Source of the DNA: Mycobacterium saskatchewanense
GTDB taxonomy: Bacteria > Actinomycetota > Actinomycetes > Mycobacteriales > Mycobacteriaceae
DNA length: 64,000 nt
Direction of reading: 5' to 3'
NCBI RefSeq assembly: GCF_010729105.1
Contig: NZ_AP022573.1
Location: 1,240,001-1,304,000 of the forward strand
Below are positions 1-9,290 of the stretch, in pieces. The translations under genes were made by a program, and so were the position numbers. The notes under the pieces were generated by a model, which was not told the DNA's origin, did not search any database, and was given only the letters and a program-made list of their open reading frames with translations. Positions within the stretch are counted from its first letter, which is position 1, and every line of letters begins with the position of its first letter.

Positions 1-756
1 TGCCCCAACATCTTCGAGTGCTGGGAAGACCGGGAGGCCACCTTCCTGATCGGTGGCGATCAGTGCACCCGCCGCTGCGACTTCTGCCAGATCGACACCG
101 GCAAGCCCGCGGCCCTGGACCGCGACGAACCGCGGCGCGTCGCCGAAAGCGTCCAGACCATGGGATTGCGGTACGCGACGGTCACCGGCGTGGCCCGCGA
201 CGACCTGCCCGACGGCGGGGCCTGGCTCTACGCCGAGACGGTGCGCGCCATCAAGCAACTCAACCCGTCGACCGGCGTCGAACTGTTGATCCCTGACTTC
301 AACGGCGAGCCCGCGCGGCTCGCCGAGGTGTTCGCACCCCGCCCCGAAGTTCTGGCGCACAACGTCGAAACCGTGCCCCGCATCTTCAAGCGGATCCGGC
401 CCGCCTTCAGCTACCGGCGCAGCCTCGACGTCATCACCGCGGCGCGCGACGCCGGGCTGGTCACCAAGAGCAACCTGATCCTCGGCCTCGGGGAAACCCC
501 CGACGAGGTGCGCACCGCCCTGGCCGACCTGCGCGCCGCCGGCTGCGACATCGTCACCATCACCCAGTACCTGCGCCCGTCGACCCGGCATCACCCCGTG
601 GAGCGCTGGGTCACTCCCGAGGAGTTCGTCGAGTTCGCGCAGCACGCCGAAGGTCTCGGCTTCGCGGGCGTGCTGGCCGGGCCGTTGGTGCGTTCGTCCT
701 ATCGGGCCGGACGCCTGTACCAGCAGGCCGCGGTCGAACGCGGCTCGGCGCCGTAG
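1..756 (+). CDS. lipA: Lipoyl synthase LipA, 5' end missing
   Basis: Radical-SAM enzyme that inserts two sulfurs into protein-bound octanoyl chains to make lipoyl groups for 2-oxoacid dehydrogenases and glycine cleavage. The frame is open from base 1, so the N-terminus and the first auxiliary-cluster cysteine lie outside the window. Visible at once is CPNIFEC, carrying the last two cysteines of the auxiliary 4Fe-4S motif, followed by CTRRCDFC, the radical-SAM CxxxCxxC site. The C-terminal part has the family pattern [12 protein letters not shown], then [13 protein letters not shown] and TQYLRPS. 251 codons remain, against about 310 for the family. The DUF4191 gene follows after 29 bases on the same strand, the same order as lipA-Rv2219 in M. 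tuberculosis. Identification is secure; only the start is unknown. Confidence 0.97.
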   Translation, partial: CPNIFECWEDREATFLIGGDQCTRRCDFCQIDTGKPAALDRDEPRRVAESVQTMGLRYATVTGVARDDLPDGGAWLYAETVRAIKQLNPSTGVELLIPDFNGEPARLAEVFAPRPEVLAHNVETVPRIFKRIRPAFSYRRSLDVITAARDAGLVTKSNLILGLGETPDEVRTALADLRAAGCDIVTITQYLRPSTRHHPVERWVTPEEFVEFAQHAEGLGFAGVLAGPLVRSSYRAGRLYQQAAVERGSAP

Positions 757-785
757 GCGCAAGGCGCGTACGTATCCTTTGACCT

Positions 786-1538
786 ATGGCGAAACCCCGC
801 AACGTCGCTGAGAACAAAGCCGCGAGGGCGCAGGCAACGGCCGCCCGCAAGGCCGCCGCGAAGGAGCGCCGCGCCCAGCTGTGGCAGGCGTTCAACATGC
901 AGCGCCAGGAGGACAAGCTCCTCCTGCCGTTCATGATCGGCGCGTTCGTGCTGATCGTCGGCGTCTCGGTGGCCGTCGGGGTGTGGGCCGGCGGACTCAC
1001 CATGCTCACCGTGATCCCGTTCGGCGTGCTTCTGGGCGGCCTGGTGACGTTCATCATCTTCAGCCGCCGGGCCCAGCGGTCGATCTTCAAGAAGGCCGAG
1101 GGCCAGACCGGCGCAGCGGCCTGGGTGCTCGACAACCTGCGCGGCAAGTGGCGGGTAACCCCCGGGGTAGCCGCCACCGGCCACTTCGACGCCGTGCACC
1201 GGGTGCTCGGCCGGCCCGGCGTCATCCTGGTCGGCGAGGGGTCGGCGGCCCGGGTCAAACCGCTGCTGGCCCAGGAGAAGAAGCGGACCGCCCGGCTCAT
1301 CGGCGAGGTGCCGATCTACGACATCGTCGTCGGCAACGGCGACGGCGAGGTGCCCCTGGCCAAGCTGGAGCGCCACCTCACCCGCTTGCCGCACAACATC
1401 ACCACCAAGCAGCTGGACTCGCTGGAGTCGCGACTGGCGGCGCTGGGGTCACGGGCCGGCGCCGCGGTCATGCCGAAGGGGCCGATGCCCAATGCCGGCA
1501 AGATGCGCGGTGTGCAGCGCACGGTCCGCCGGCGCTGA
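786..1538 (+). CDS. DUF4191 membrane protein (Rv2219-like)
   Basis: 250-residue integral membrane protein of the actinobacterial DUF4191 family; its function is not established. The first 40 residues are strongly basic and Ala-rich (MAKPRNVAENKAARAQATAA). Two hydrophobic helices follow at about residues 46-67 and 72-93, and the rest is a soluble, probably cytoplasmic domain containing GRPGVILVGEG and ending in a basic tail. It lies directly behind lipA and has the same length as I recall for Rv2219, so conservation of the pair is the main clue. The ATG at 786 is chosen because it gives the complete basic N-terminus; no strong Shine-Dalgarno is visible. Confidence 0.85.
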   Translation: MAKPRNVAENKAARAQATAARKAAAKERRAQLWQAFNMQRQEDKLLLPFMIGAFVLIVGVSVAVGVWAGGLTMLTVIPFGVLLGGLVTFIIFSRRAQRSIFKKAEGQTGAAAWVLDNLRGKWRVTPGVAATGHFDAVHRVLGRPGVILVGEGSAARVKPLLAQEKKRTARLIGEVPIYDIVVGNGDGEVPLAKLERHLTRLPHNITTKQLDSLESRLAALGSRAGAAVMPKGPMPNAGKMRGVQRTVRRR

Positions 1539-1668
1539 TACTCGGGGCTCTTGACAAGCCCTTCGGGCTCTTACCGCCGAAATCGCTGTGAGGGTCGCGC
1601 TTTGCCGGGCGGTTTCAAGGGATCGCGACCAACGCGGCAATCTCGCCGCGCGACAAGCGGCGCCACTC

Positions 1669-2091
1669 TTAGCGCCGCACCACGGCGGTTCCGCTCACCC
1701 GATCGTGGATGCCGCGCCCATCCCAGTCGGTGAACAGCGCCGGGACGACCAGCGCGAGGAGCAGCCCCCGCACCACCAGCCGCCCGACCCCCACCGGCGC
1801 CCTGCCGTCGACCGCCACCACCTGCAGCCGCAGCGCCAGCTGCCCCGGCGTGAAGCTGAAGAGCCGCACCGCGACCACGCCGAGCACCAGCCAGATCACC
1901 AGCACCGCCGTCGACAACATGTGCTCCGAGAGCGCGCCGAACCGCTCGGCCAGCGCCGCGAGGCCGTAGGCGATCAGCCAGTCGATCATCAGGGCGGCCA
2001 ACCGCCGTCCCATCGGGGCCAGCGATCCGGGCCCGCGCTCGGGCAGCCCGAGCCGCTCGCCGGGGTACGCCGACCGTGCCCCCTGGGTCAT
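1669..2091 (-). CDS. RDD-family membrane protein (Rv2219A-like)
   Basis: About 140 residues, small integral membrane protein. The RDD signature is seen as MGRRLAALMIDWLIAYGLAA (Arg and Asp in the first helix). A second hydrophobic segment STAVLVIWLVLGVVAVRLF comes next, then FTPGQLALRLQVV and a last helix RGLLLALVVPALF, with the closing aspartate in the segment HDRVSG. The reading frame extends upstream to 2280, but the extra 63 codons are low-complexity and unlike the family. The ATG at 2091 gives the usual length. The gene is divergent from glnA1. RDD proteins are often accessory transport components; no substrate can be read from sequence. Confidence 0.82.
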   Translation of the reverse strand: MTQGARSAYPGERLGLPERGPGSLAPMGRRLAALMIDWLIAYGLAALAERFGALSEHMLSTAVLVIWLVLGVVAVRLFSFTPGQLALRLQVVAVDGRAPVGVGRLVVRGLLLALVVPALFTDWDGRGIHDRVSGTAVVRR

Positions 2092-2320
2092 CGGCGGGCC
2101 ACGCCCCGCAGAGAGCGATGCCCCGGGCAAACGGTGCGTCCGGGCACCGGACCAGATACGATCTTGCGGTCCATGCCCCCCACAATAGAACCCGCCGTAG
2201 ACCCGGCCTCTGTTGCGGACAGCCTGGCCGCGTAACCTGCGCGCAACACGGGTTTGACTGGCGGGCAACATCTGCTCCATAGCGTCAGGCCGCGGATCTC
2301 ACCAAGAAAAGGAGCATTCT

Positions 2321-3757
2321 GTGACGGAAACGACGCCCGACGACGTCTTCAAACTCGTAAAAGACCAAGGCATCGAGTTTGTCGACGTCCGGTTCTGTGA
2401 CTTGCCGGGCATCATGCAGCACTTCACAATTCCGGTTTCGTTTTTCGACGAAAGCGTCTTCGAGGACGGCCTGGCCTTCGACGGGTCGTCGATCCGCGGG
2501 TTCCAGTCGATCCATGAATCCGACATGTTGCTGCTTCCCGACCCGGCCACCGCGCAGATCGATCTGTTCACCGAAGCCCCGACGCTGAACCTCAACTTCT
2601 TCGTGCACGACCCGTTCACCCTCGAGCCGTATTCGCGCGACCCCCGCAACATCGCCCGCAAGGCCGAGAACTACTTGGTCAGCACCGGCGTCGCCGACAC
2701 CGCCTACTTCGGCGCCGAGGCGGAGTTCTACATCTTCGACTCGATCAGCTTCGACTCGCGCACCAACGGCTCGTTCTACGAGATCGACGCGATCTCGGGG
2801 TGGTGGAACACCGGCTCGCCGACCGAACTCGACGGCAGCCCGAACCGCGGCTACAAGGTGCGCCCCAAGGGTGGCTACTTCCCCGTCGCCCCCGTCGACC
2901 ACTACGTCGACCTCCGCGGCAAGATGCTGCAGAACCTGATCAAGGCGGGCTTCAGCCTGGAGAAGGGCCACCACGAGGTGGGCACCGGCGGCCAGGCCGA
3001 GATCAACTACAAGTTCAACACGCTGCTGCACGCTGCCGACGACATGCAGCTGTACAAGTACATCGTCAAGAACACCGCGTGGCAGAACGGCAAGACGGTC
3101 ACCTTCATGCCGAAGCCGCTGTTCGGCGACAACGGCTCCGGGATGCACACCCACCAGTCGCTGTGGAAGGACGGCAACCCGCTGATGTACGACGAGACCG
3201 GCTACGCCGGCCTGTCGGACATCGCCCGCCACTACATCGGCGGCCTGCTGCACCACGCCCCGTCGCTGCTGGCCTTCACCAACCCGACGGTGAACTCGTA
3301 CAAGCGCCTGGTCCCCGGCTTCGAGGCGCCGATCAACCTGGTCTACAGCCAGCGCAACCGCTCGGCGTGCGTGCGCATCCCGATCACCGGCAGCAACCCG
3401 AAGGCCAAGCGGCTGGAGTTCCGTTGCCCCGACTCGTCGGGCAACCCGTACCTGGCCTTCGCCGCCATGCTGATGGCGGGCCTGGACGGCATCAAGAACA
3501 AGATCGAGCCGCAGGCGCCGGTCGACAAGGACCTCTACGAGCTCCCGCCCGAGGAGGCCGCCAACATCCCGCAGGCGCCCACCCAGCTGTCCGCGGTGAT
3601 CGACCGCCTCGAAGAGGACCACGAGTACCTCACCGAGGGTGGCGTCTTCACGCCCGACCTGATCGAGACGTGGATCAGCTTCAAGCGGGAGAACGAGATC
3701 CTGCCGGTCCAGATCCGCCCGCACCCGTACGAGTTCGCGCTCTACTACGACGTCTAA
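2321..3757 (+). CDS. glnA1: Glutamine synthetase type I, GlnA1
   Basis: ATP-dependent ligation of ammonia to glutamate; dodecameric cytosolic enzyme that in pathogenic mycobacteria is also abundant outside the cell. 478 residues, the expected GSI-beta length. Family landmarks include [11 protein letters not shown], the ATP/glutamate-binding stretch [38 protein letters not shown] and [19 protein letters not shown]. Tyr406 in [10 protein letters not shown] is the adenylylation site used by GlnE, which is encoded at 12391-15375. The GTG start at 2321 is preceded by AAAAGGAG at about 2307-2314. In M. tuberculosis glnA1 and glnE are close neighbours; here a cassette of about 8.6 kb separates them. 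Confidence 0.98.
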   Translation: MTETTPDDVFKLVKDQGIEFVDVRFCDLPGIMQHFTIPVSFFDESVFEDGLAFDGSSIRGFQSIHESDMLLLPDPATAQIDLFTEAPTLNLNFFVHDPFTLEPYSRDPRNIARKAENYLVSTGVADTAYFGAEAEFYIFDSISFDSRTNGSFYEIDAISGWWNTGSPTELDGSPNRGYKVRPKGGYFPVAPVDHYVDLRGKMLQNLIKAGFSLEKGHHEVGTGGQAEINYKFNTLLHAADDMQLYKYIVKNTAWQNGKTVTFMPKPLFGDNGSGMHTHQSLWKDGNPLMYDETGYAGLSDIARHYIGGLLHHAPSLLAFTNPTVNSYKRLVPGFEAPINLVYSQRNRSACVRIPITGSNPKAKRLEFRCPDSSGNPYLAFAAMLMAGLDGIKNKIEPQAPVDKDLYELPPEEAANIPQAPTQLSAVIDRLEEDHEYLTEGGVFTPDLIETWISFKRENEILPVQIRPHPYEFALYYDV

Positions 3758-3869
3758 GCCGGCAAATCTCTGCCAGCTGCGGGAACCCGGTCGGTGAGGT
3801 CCGCACCCACCAGTAAGCCGTCCGGGTCCCGCAGCGGCGCCGGCCTCGGAGCGCGGGTCGCGCCAGTCG

Positions 3870-5222
3870 CTAGATGAGTGAGCGCACCAGCTTCTTGTTG
3901 ACGAATTCGTCCATGCCGTAGCGGCCCAGCTCACGACCGAAGCCGGACCGCTTCACCCCACCGAACGGGGTCTCGGCCTGGTCGAGCGATACGCCGTTGA
4001 TGTACACCATGCCGGCGTCGATGCGGTCGGCTACCCGGTACGCCTGCTCACGGTCTGTGGTGAAGACGTACGAGCCCAGACCGTAGGGAGTGTCGTTTGC
4101 GACCGAAATCGCCTCCTTCTCGCTTCCGACCCTGAACACCATGGCGACGGGACCGAAGAATTCCTGCAGGTAAGCATCGCTGTCGGCGGTGACGCCCGTC
4201 AGTACGCCGGGCGGAAAGAACGCGCCGTGCCGTTCGCCGGCGGCGACGAACTGTGCACCCGCGTCAACCGCCTGACGGATTTGGGCCGCGAGCCGGCTGG
4301 CCGCCGCCACCGAGGACAGCGGCGCGAGGTCGTCGCTGCCCGCTGCGAGCATCTTGGCCGTGAAGCGCTCGAGGAACTCGTCGTAGAGCTCATCGATCAC
4401 GATGAACCTCTTCGCCGCGTTGCACGACTGACCGGTGTTGTCCAGGCGCGCAGCCACCGCGGCGTCCACAACAGCGTCCAGGTCGCCGGTGCTCAACAGG
4501 ATGAACGGGTCGGATCCGCCGAGCTCCAATACAACCTTCTTGAGATTTCGGCCGGCGACCTCTGCGACGGCCGCACCGGCGCGTTCGGACCCGGTCAGCG
4601 AGACACCGGTGATCCGCGGGTCGGCGATCATGGCGGCGGCCTGTTCGTTGGTGGCGTAGACATTCACGTAACAGCCGGAGGGGAAGCCGACGTCGTCATA
4701 GATCTTCTGGATCGCGGCCGCCGAGCTTGGGCACTGAGGTGCATGCTTCAGCACGATCGTGTTGCCGATCATGAGGTTCGGGGCCGCGAACCGGGCGACC
4801 TGATAGTAGGGGAAGTTCCACGGCATGATCCCGAGTAGCGGACCCAGTGGCGCGCGCTTCACCACGGCGGTTCCCTCGGCGTCAGGCCCCAAGTTCACGG
4901 GCTCGTCGGCTAACAGCGCCTCACCATGTTGGGCGTAGTACGTATAGATGTCGGCGCTGAAGTCGACCTCTGCCGCAGAGTCGGCGAAGGGCTTGCCCAT
5001 CTCGGTGACGATGATGCGTGCGAGCTCGTCGCGGCGTTCGCGGTGCAGTTCGGCGACGGCGCGCAGGAGGGATGCGCGCTCAGCCGGCGCCGTCGACCGT
5101 CCCCACGACGTGGCAGCCGAGGCCGCCGCTTGCAGGGCGGACTCGATCTGTCCGTCGGTCGCCTCGGGGAAAGTCTCCACGATCTCCCCCGTCGCTGGAT
5201 CGGTGACCACGTAGCTACTCAC
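3870..5222 (-). CDS. NAD(P)-dependent aldehyde dehydrogenase, succinate-semialdehyde type
   Basis: 450-residue ALDH-superfamily enzyme, probably oxidising succinate semialdehyde or a related amino-aldehyde. Seen: the oxyanion Asn in PWNFPYY (N136), the general base Glu233 in LELGGSDPF, and the nucleophile Cys267 in NTGQSCNAAKRFIV, a context typical of GabD-like enzymes. The C-terminus has ETPFGGVKRSGFGRELG. The frame runs on upstream to 6092, but that part is a shadow of the permease gene. The GTG at 5222 has AAAGGA just upstream and starts the normal N-terminus. It is the last gene of the transporter operon, 41 bases after the permease. The neighbourhood suggests it finishes catabolism of an imported amine such as putrescine or GABA. 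No aminotransferase or amine oxidase is encoded beside it, so the exact substrate is inference. Confidence 0.88.
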   Translation of the reverse strand: MSSYVVTDPATGEIVETFPEATDGQIESALQAAASAATSWGRSTAPAERASLLRAVAELHRERRDELARIIVTEMGKPFADSAAEVDFSADIYTYYAQHGEALLADEPVNLGPDAEGTAVVKRAPLGPLLGIMPWNFPYYQVARFAAPNLMIGNTIVLKHAPQCPSSAAAIQKIYDDVGFPSGCYVNVYATNEQAAAMIADPRITGVSLTGSERAGAAVAEVAGRNLKKVVLELGGSDPFILLSTGDLDAVVDAAVAARLDNTGQSCNAAKRFIVIDELYDEFLERFTAKMLAAGSDDLAPLSSVAAASRLAAQIRQAVDAGAQFVAAGERHGAFFPPGVLTGVTADSDAYLQEFFGPVAMVFRVGSEKEAISVANDTPYGLGSYVFTTDREQAYRVADRIDAGMVYINGVSLDQAETPFGGVKRSGFGRELGRYGMDEFVNKKLVRSLI

Positions 5223-5263
5223 TGGATTCCTTTCTGATGGTGTGAAATACCCCAACCACGGGC

Positions 5264-6061
5264 CTACCGAGCCGCCGTGACGTCGCCACCCACGCGCTGC
5301 GCGAGCCACACCGGGATGGCAGCGACAACGGTGAGCACCGCGGCGGCGACGTTGATCACGGGCGCCTGGTTGGGGCGGAAGAGGTTGTCGAAGATCCACA
5401 GCGGCAGCGTCTTCGTCGACCCGGCAGTGAACGTGGTGACGACGATCTCGTCGAAGCTCAGCGCGAAAGCCAACAGCCCGCCGGCGACCAGCGCGCCGCG
5501 CAACTGCGGGAACGTCACCCATCGAAAGGTCTGCCAGGCGGTGGCGCCAAGGTCTGACGATGCATCTTCGAGGCTGGACCCCATCCGACGCAGGCGCGCC
5601 TGGACGTTGTTGAACACCACCACGATGCAAAAGGTGGCGTGGGCGACGATGACGGTCGCAAGGGTCAGCCGGACACCGAGCACCGAGGTGAACGTCGTGC
5701 TCAGCGCGATGCCCGTGACGATGCCCGGAAGGGTGATGGGCATCGTGAGCAGCAGGCTGACACCCTGACGCCCGAAGAATTGGTAGCGCTGCAGCGCGAA
5801 GGCCGCCATGGTCCCCAGGGCCAGTGCGATCGCTGCGGCGCAGGCACCGACGAGCAGGCTGGCCGCCAAGGCCTGCCACGCCCCGCTGCTGTGGGCGGCC
5901 GCCCGCCACCATTGCAGCGTGAGACCGGAGGGCGGAAAGGCGAACGTCCGCGAGACGTTGAAGGAATTCACGACCACGAAGATCAGCGGGAGGTAGAGAA
6001 GTACCAGAACCGATACGGCCCATGCCGCTGTGAACCGTCGCAGACCCCGCGACAGCACCAT
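5264..6061 (-). CDS. ABC transporter permease, PotC type
   Basis: 265-residue inner-membrane permease of the spermidine/putrescine (PotC) class. About six hydrophobic segments are visible, starting with VSVLVLLYLPLIFVVVNSF. The EAA loop that contacts the ATPase appears as LEDASSDLGATAWQTFRWV, and IALSFDEI-type sequence (LAFALSFDEIVVTTF) is characteristic of PotC. The ATG at 6061 overlaps the TAA stop of the preceding permease (TAATG), so the two are translationally coupled. The longer frame up to 7108 is a shadow of its neighbours. It should pair with the product of 6061-6957 to form the translocation pore. Confidence 0.9.
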   Translation of the reverse strand: MVLSRGLRRFTAAWAVSVLVLLYLPLIFVVVNSFNVSRTFAFPPSGLTLQWWRAAAHSSGAWQALAASLLVGACAAAIALALGTMAAFALQRYQFFGRQGVSLLLTMPITLPGIVTGIALSTTFTSVLGVRLTLATVIVAHATFCIVVVFNNVQARLRRMGSSLEDASSDLGATAWQTFRWVTFPQLRGALVAGGLLAFALSFDEIVVTTFTAGSTKTLPLWIFDNLFRPNQAPVINVAAAVLTVVAAIPVWLAQRVGGDVTAAR

Positions 6062-6957
6062 TACGACCCCTCCTCGAGAACCCCGGTGGCACGCAGCGCG
6101 AACAGATACATCAGCACCGCGGCGAGGGGCACGTAGCACAGCGCCGCCGCAAGCGGTTGGTTGTTCGCGGTGACCAGCTGCCCGTAGATCACGTTGCCGA
6201 GCAGCTGCGCCTTGCCGCCGACGATCTGCACGGCGATGTAGTCGCCCAGCGACAACGAGAAAGTGAAGATCGACCCCGCCGCGATGCCCGGAAACATCAA
6301 CGGCGCCGCGATCCGGCGAAGGGTTGTGCCGCCCCCGGCGCCCAGGTCGGAGCTCGCCTCCCACAAGGAGTCCGGAACACGGTCGAATGCCGTGAAGACC
6401 GGGAGGATCATGTACGGCAACCACAGGTAGGACAACGTGATGATGGTGGCCGGCAGCCCGTAGCCCACGGCGTGCCCGCCGGTCAGCCAGTCGAGCGGGC
6501 CGGACGGCGCAAGCAGGCCCCGCCAGGCGTAGGCCTTCACCAGATAGTTCGCCCACAGCGGCGTCGTCACGGCGACGACGAGGCCGACGCGCGCCCGCGG
6601 TGGCGCGATCTTGGCCATGAACAGCGCGACGGGGACCGCCAGCAGCGCGTCGATCACGGTGACCGCGAGCGCAACCAGGATGGTGCGGACCGTCACGGTG
6701 CGGAAGAGGGGATCGCTGAACACGGCCTGGAAGTTCGCCAGGGTGTAGACGCGCGAGACTTCCCCGGTGAAGTCGTTCACCGACCAGAACGCGCTGACCA
6801 ACAGCACCGCCATCGAGGCCAGGTAGGCCACCGTCAGCCATCCGAGCGGAGGCAGCAGTAGCAGCGTCAGACGCAGCCGCGACCGTCCGGCGAGCAACGC
6901 CGATTGGGCGCCGGCGGCAGCCCGGGGCAGGCGTGTCAACCCTTGATCTGCTGCCAT
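6061..6957 (-). CDS. ABC transporter permease, PotB type
   Basis: About 298 residues, partner permease of the amine importer. Hydrophobic segments begin at LTLLLLPPLGWLTVAYLASM. The coupling EAA loop reads LWEASSDLGAGGGTTLRRI, and SLSLGDYIAVQIVGG follows, as in PotB proteins. The ATG at 6957 lies 22 bases inside the end of the binding-protein gene, and the stop overlaps the next permease by one base, so expression is tightly coupled on both sides. A frame start at 7011 exists, but its 18 extra basic residues sit within the binding-protein gene and are less likely. Confidence 0.88.
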   Translation of the reverse strand: MAADQGLTRLPRAAAGAQSALLAGRSRLRLTLLLLPPLGWLTVAYLASMAVLLVSAFWSVNDFTGEVSRVYTLANFQAVFSDPLFRTVTVRTILVALAVTVIDALLAVPVALFMAKIAPPRARVGLVVAVTTPLWANYLVKAYAWRGLLAPSGPLDWLTGGHAVGYGLPATIITLSYLWLPYMILPVFTAFDRVPDSLWEASSDLGAGGGTTLRRIAAPLMFPGIAAGSIFTFSLSLGDYIAVQIVGGKAQLLGNVIYGQLVTANNQPLAAALCYVPLAAVLMYLFALRATGVLEEGS

Positions 6958-8141
6958 TTGTCGACCCATTCGTTGTAGGCCGTGCAGTTGTCGCCGCTGC
7001 CGTCGACGCACTGTTTCTGCGGCGACGTCCAGTAGTGGATGTCGGCGGCGAACTTCTCGTCGGTCGCGTGGTAGACGTCGCAGAAGTCCTTTTGAGCAGT
7101 GTGTTCACACGCCTTGGTCTGCGCGGGAGCCTCGCCGAAGTATTCGGCGACCTGCGCGTTGATCTCCGGCGACGAGATCCAGTTCATCCACTTGTACATG
7201 CAGTTGGGGTGTGCGGCTTTCGCCGAGACCATCCAGGTGTCCGACCATCCCGTGGCGCCCTGGGTCGGCAGCACGGTGTTCACCCGCACCTTGTTGTCGG
7301 ACCCTATGGTGTTGGCGATGACCTGCCAGGCCGTGCCGATCACCGAGGTACCGGACTCGAACGCCTGAACTTCCTTGGTGTAGTCCGACCAGTACTCACC
7401 GATGTTTTCGCGTTGCTTTTTGAGCAAGTCGACCGCGGCGTCGAGCTGTCGGGAAGTCAGCGAATACGGGTCCTTGATCCCCAGCTCCGGCTTGGTCTTC
7501 GACAGGTAGAGCGCCGCATCGGCGATGTAGATCGGTGAGTCGTAGGCCGTGACCTTGCCCTTGTACTTGCCGGCGTCGTCGAATACCGCCGCCCATGAAT
7601 TGGGTGCGTCACGCACCACGTCGACGTTGTACATCAGCAGGTTGGCACCCCAGCCGTGCGGGATGCCGTACATCTGACCGTCGACGGAGTTCCACGGCTT
7701 CTGCTTGAGGAACGGCGCGATGGTCGCGTAGTTGGGCACCAGGGCGGTGTTGACGGGTGCGACCGCACCGCCGTAGATCATTCGCAGCGAGGCGTCGCCG
7801 GAGGCGGAGACGCCGTCGTACTGGCCCGTGCGCATCAACTGCACCATCTCGTCGGAGGTGTTGGCGACCTTGACGTTCACCTGGCAGCCGGTCTGGGTGG
7901 CGAACGGGTGCACCCAGTCGTCGGACTTGTTGTTGGAGCCGTCCTCGGCGTAGCCGGCCCAGGCGATGATGCTGAGCTGTCCCTCGCCGTTGCCCAGCGT
8001 CTGCAGCTGGGCGATAGTGGGCGGCTTGGTGCCGCCGGTGCCCTGTGTCGCCGGTTTCGATGACGAGCAACCGCCCACCGCCGAGGCGAGCGCCACAAGA
8101 GCGGAGCCGAGCGCGGCGGCGGCTTTGAGCCTGATGTTCAA
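6936..8141 (-). CDS. Periplasmic-type substrate-binding lipoprotein, PotD family
   Basis: 401-residue solute-binding protein that should capture a polyamine-like ligand for the PotABC importer. It has an export signal MNIRLKAAAALGSALVALAS followed by lipobox AVGGC, so it is probably lipid-anchored. The mature part is PotD-like: LSIIAWAGYAEDG, VANTSDEMVQLMRTGQYDGV, YGIPHGWGANLLMYN and FESGTSVIGTAWQ. The start is TTG, supported by GAGGAGA a few bases upstream. The end overlaps the PotB-type gene. PotD relatives bind putrescine, spermidine, GABA and other amines; the ligand cannot be decided from sequence alone. Family assignment is firm, ligand uncertain. Confidence 0.9.
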   Translation of the reverse strand: MNIRLKAAAALGSALVALASAVGGCSSSKPATQGTGGTKPPTIAQLQTLGNGEGQLSIIAWAGYAEDGSNNKSDDWVHPFATQTGCQVNVKVANTSDEMVQLMRTGQYDGVSASGDASLRMIYGGAVAPVNTALVPNYATIAPFLKQKPWNSVDGQMYGIPHGWGANLLMYNVDVVRDAPNSWAAVFDDAGKYKGKVTAYDSPIYIADAALYLSKTKPELGIKDPYSLTSRQLDAAVDLLKKQRENIGEYWSDYTKEVQAFESGTSVIGTAWQVIANTIGSDNKVRVNTVLPTQGATGWSDTWMVSAKAAHPNCMYKWMNWISSPEINAQVAEYFGEAPAQTKACEHTAQKDFCDVYHATDEKFAADIHYWTSPQKQCVDGSGDNCTAYNEWVDKWQQIKG

Positions 8142-8177
8142 CTGTTGTCTCCTCTGCTTGGTTCCGGCCCCGGCCGG

Positions 8178-9215
8178 TCAGCCGGCGAGCGGGTGCAGGG
8201 CGTCCTCCGACCAGGCGAGCGTGACCTTGTCGCCACGGCGCACCGGATCGGCATTGCCGGCGGTGTTGAGGTTGGTGACCGTCAGCGTCGTGGCACCCAC
8301 GTCGGCCAGGAACCGTGTGCTGGCGCCGGCGTATACGACCTCTGCCACCGTGGCGGTGCGGGCGGTGCGTCCGATGGGGACGTCCTGACCGTCAGGGACG
8401 ATCGCGATCTTCTCCGGGCGCAGCGCCCAGGTGCCGCGACGCCCCAGCACCTGCTCGGCGGTCGTGTCCGACAGCACGTTCGATGTGCCGACGAATCCTG
8501 CGACGAAGCGGTTGGCGGGGGCCTCGTAAACCTCACGCGCGGGTCCCACCTGCTCGATCCGTCCCTCGTTGAACACGGCCAACCGATCGCAGAGCGTGAG
8601 CGCCTCGTCCTGGTCGTGGGTGACGAACACGAAGGTGATGCCGACTTCGCGTTGAATCGCCTTGAGCTCGACCTGCATCTGCTCGCGCAGCTTGAGGTCG
8701 AGTGCGCCAAGCGGCTCGTCGAGCAACAAGATCGCCGGGCGGCATACCAGCGCGCGGGCGAGCGCGACCCGCTGGCGCTGGCCACCCGACAGCTGGTGCG
8801 GCTTCTGCTTGCCGCGGCCCCCCAGCCGGACCATCTCCAGCGCGTCGGCTACTCGCTTGGCGCGCTCGGCCTTGGGCACCTTCTTGACTCTCAGGCCGTA
8901 GGCGACGTTCTCCCCGACGTTCAGGTGCGGGAACAAGGCGTAGTCCTGGAAGACGGTGTTGACGTCGCGACGAAACGGTGGCAGGCCGGTCGCGTCGGTG
9001 CCACCGAGCGCGACGACGCCGCGGGTCGGCTGCTCGAACCCGGCGATCATCCGCAGCACTGTCGTCTTGCCCGACCCCGAAGGGCCGAGCATCGCGAAGA
9101 GCTCGCCGGCGAAGATATCGAGGTCGACGCCGGCGACGGCCGTCGTGGATCCAAAGGTCTTGCGGACATCCCGCAGGGAAATTGCCGGTGTCTGGCAGGT
9201 GGCCCGGCTGCTCAC
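8178..9215 (-). CDS. ABC transporter ATP-binding protein, PotA type
   Basis: 345-residue ATPase that powers the importer. Walker A GPSGSGKT at residues 44-51, Q-loop Gln90 in VFQDYALFPHL, ABC signature LSGGQ at 142-146, Walker B ILLLDEP near 162-168, and the switch His200 in VFVTHDQDEAL. The C-terminal third (LRPEKIAIV onward) is the TOBE regulatory region found in PotA and related importers. The start is GTG at 9215. It is the first gene of the minus-strand operon potA-potD-potB-potC-aldehyde dehydrogenase and is divergent from the GntR gene, with 75 bases between starts. Confidence 0.93.
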   Translation of the reverse strand: MSSRATCQTPAISLRDVRKTFGSTTAVAGVDLDIFAGELFAMLGPSGSGKTTVLRMIAGFEQPTRGVVALGGTDATGLPPFRRDVNTVFQDYALFPHLNVGENVAYGLRVKKVPKAERAKRVADALEMVRLGGRGKQKPHQLSGGQRQRVALARALVCRPAILLLDEPLGALDLKLREQMQVELKAIQREVGITFVFVTHDQDEALTLCDRLAVFNEGRIEQVGPAREVYEAPANRFVAGFVGTSNVLSDTTAEQVLGRRGTWALRPEKIAIVPDGQDVPIGRTARTATVAEVVYAGASTRFLADVGATTLTVTNLNTAGNADPVRRGDKVTLAWSEDALHPLAG

Positions 9216-9290
9216 GGCGAAAATCTATAACCTTAGTTTTTATATCGCAACCGGTACGGCAGAATGACACCGGGCGTCAGAGAGGATGCG
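9216..9290. promoter_or_regulatory. Divergent promoter/operator region, potA and GntR
   Basis: Short divergent intergenic region with an AT-rich core (about 9220-9249) that stands out in this GC-rich DNA. TATAA at 9226-9230 and TTATA at 9240-9244 form a small dyad around the core and could serve as -10 elements or a GntR half-site pair. The last part holds AGAGGA (9281-9286) before the chosen GntR start. Assignment as operator is inference from position between a FadR-type regulator and its likely target operon. Confidence 0.45.

Noticed and set aside
2285..3934. 549-codon minus-strand frame over glnA1
   Set aside because: It is antisense to a certain gene, rich in Arg/Val/Leu as expected for a GC-rich shadow frame, and shows no domain.
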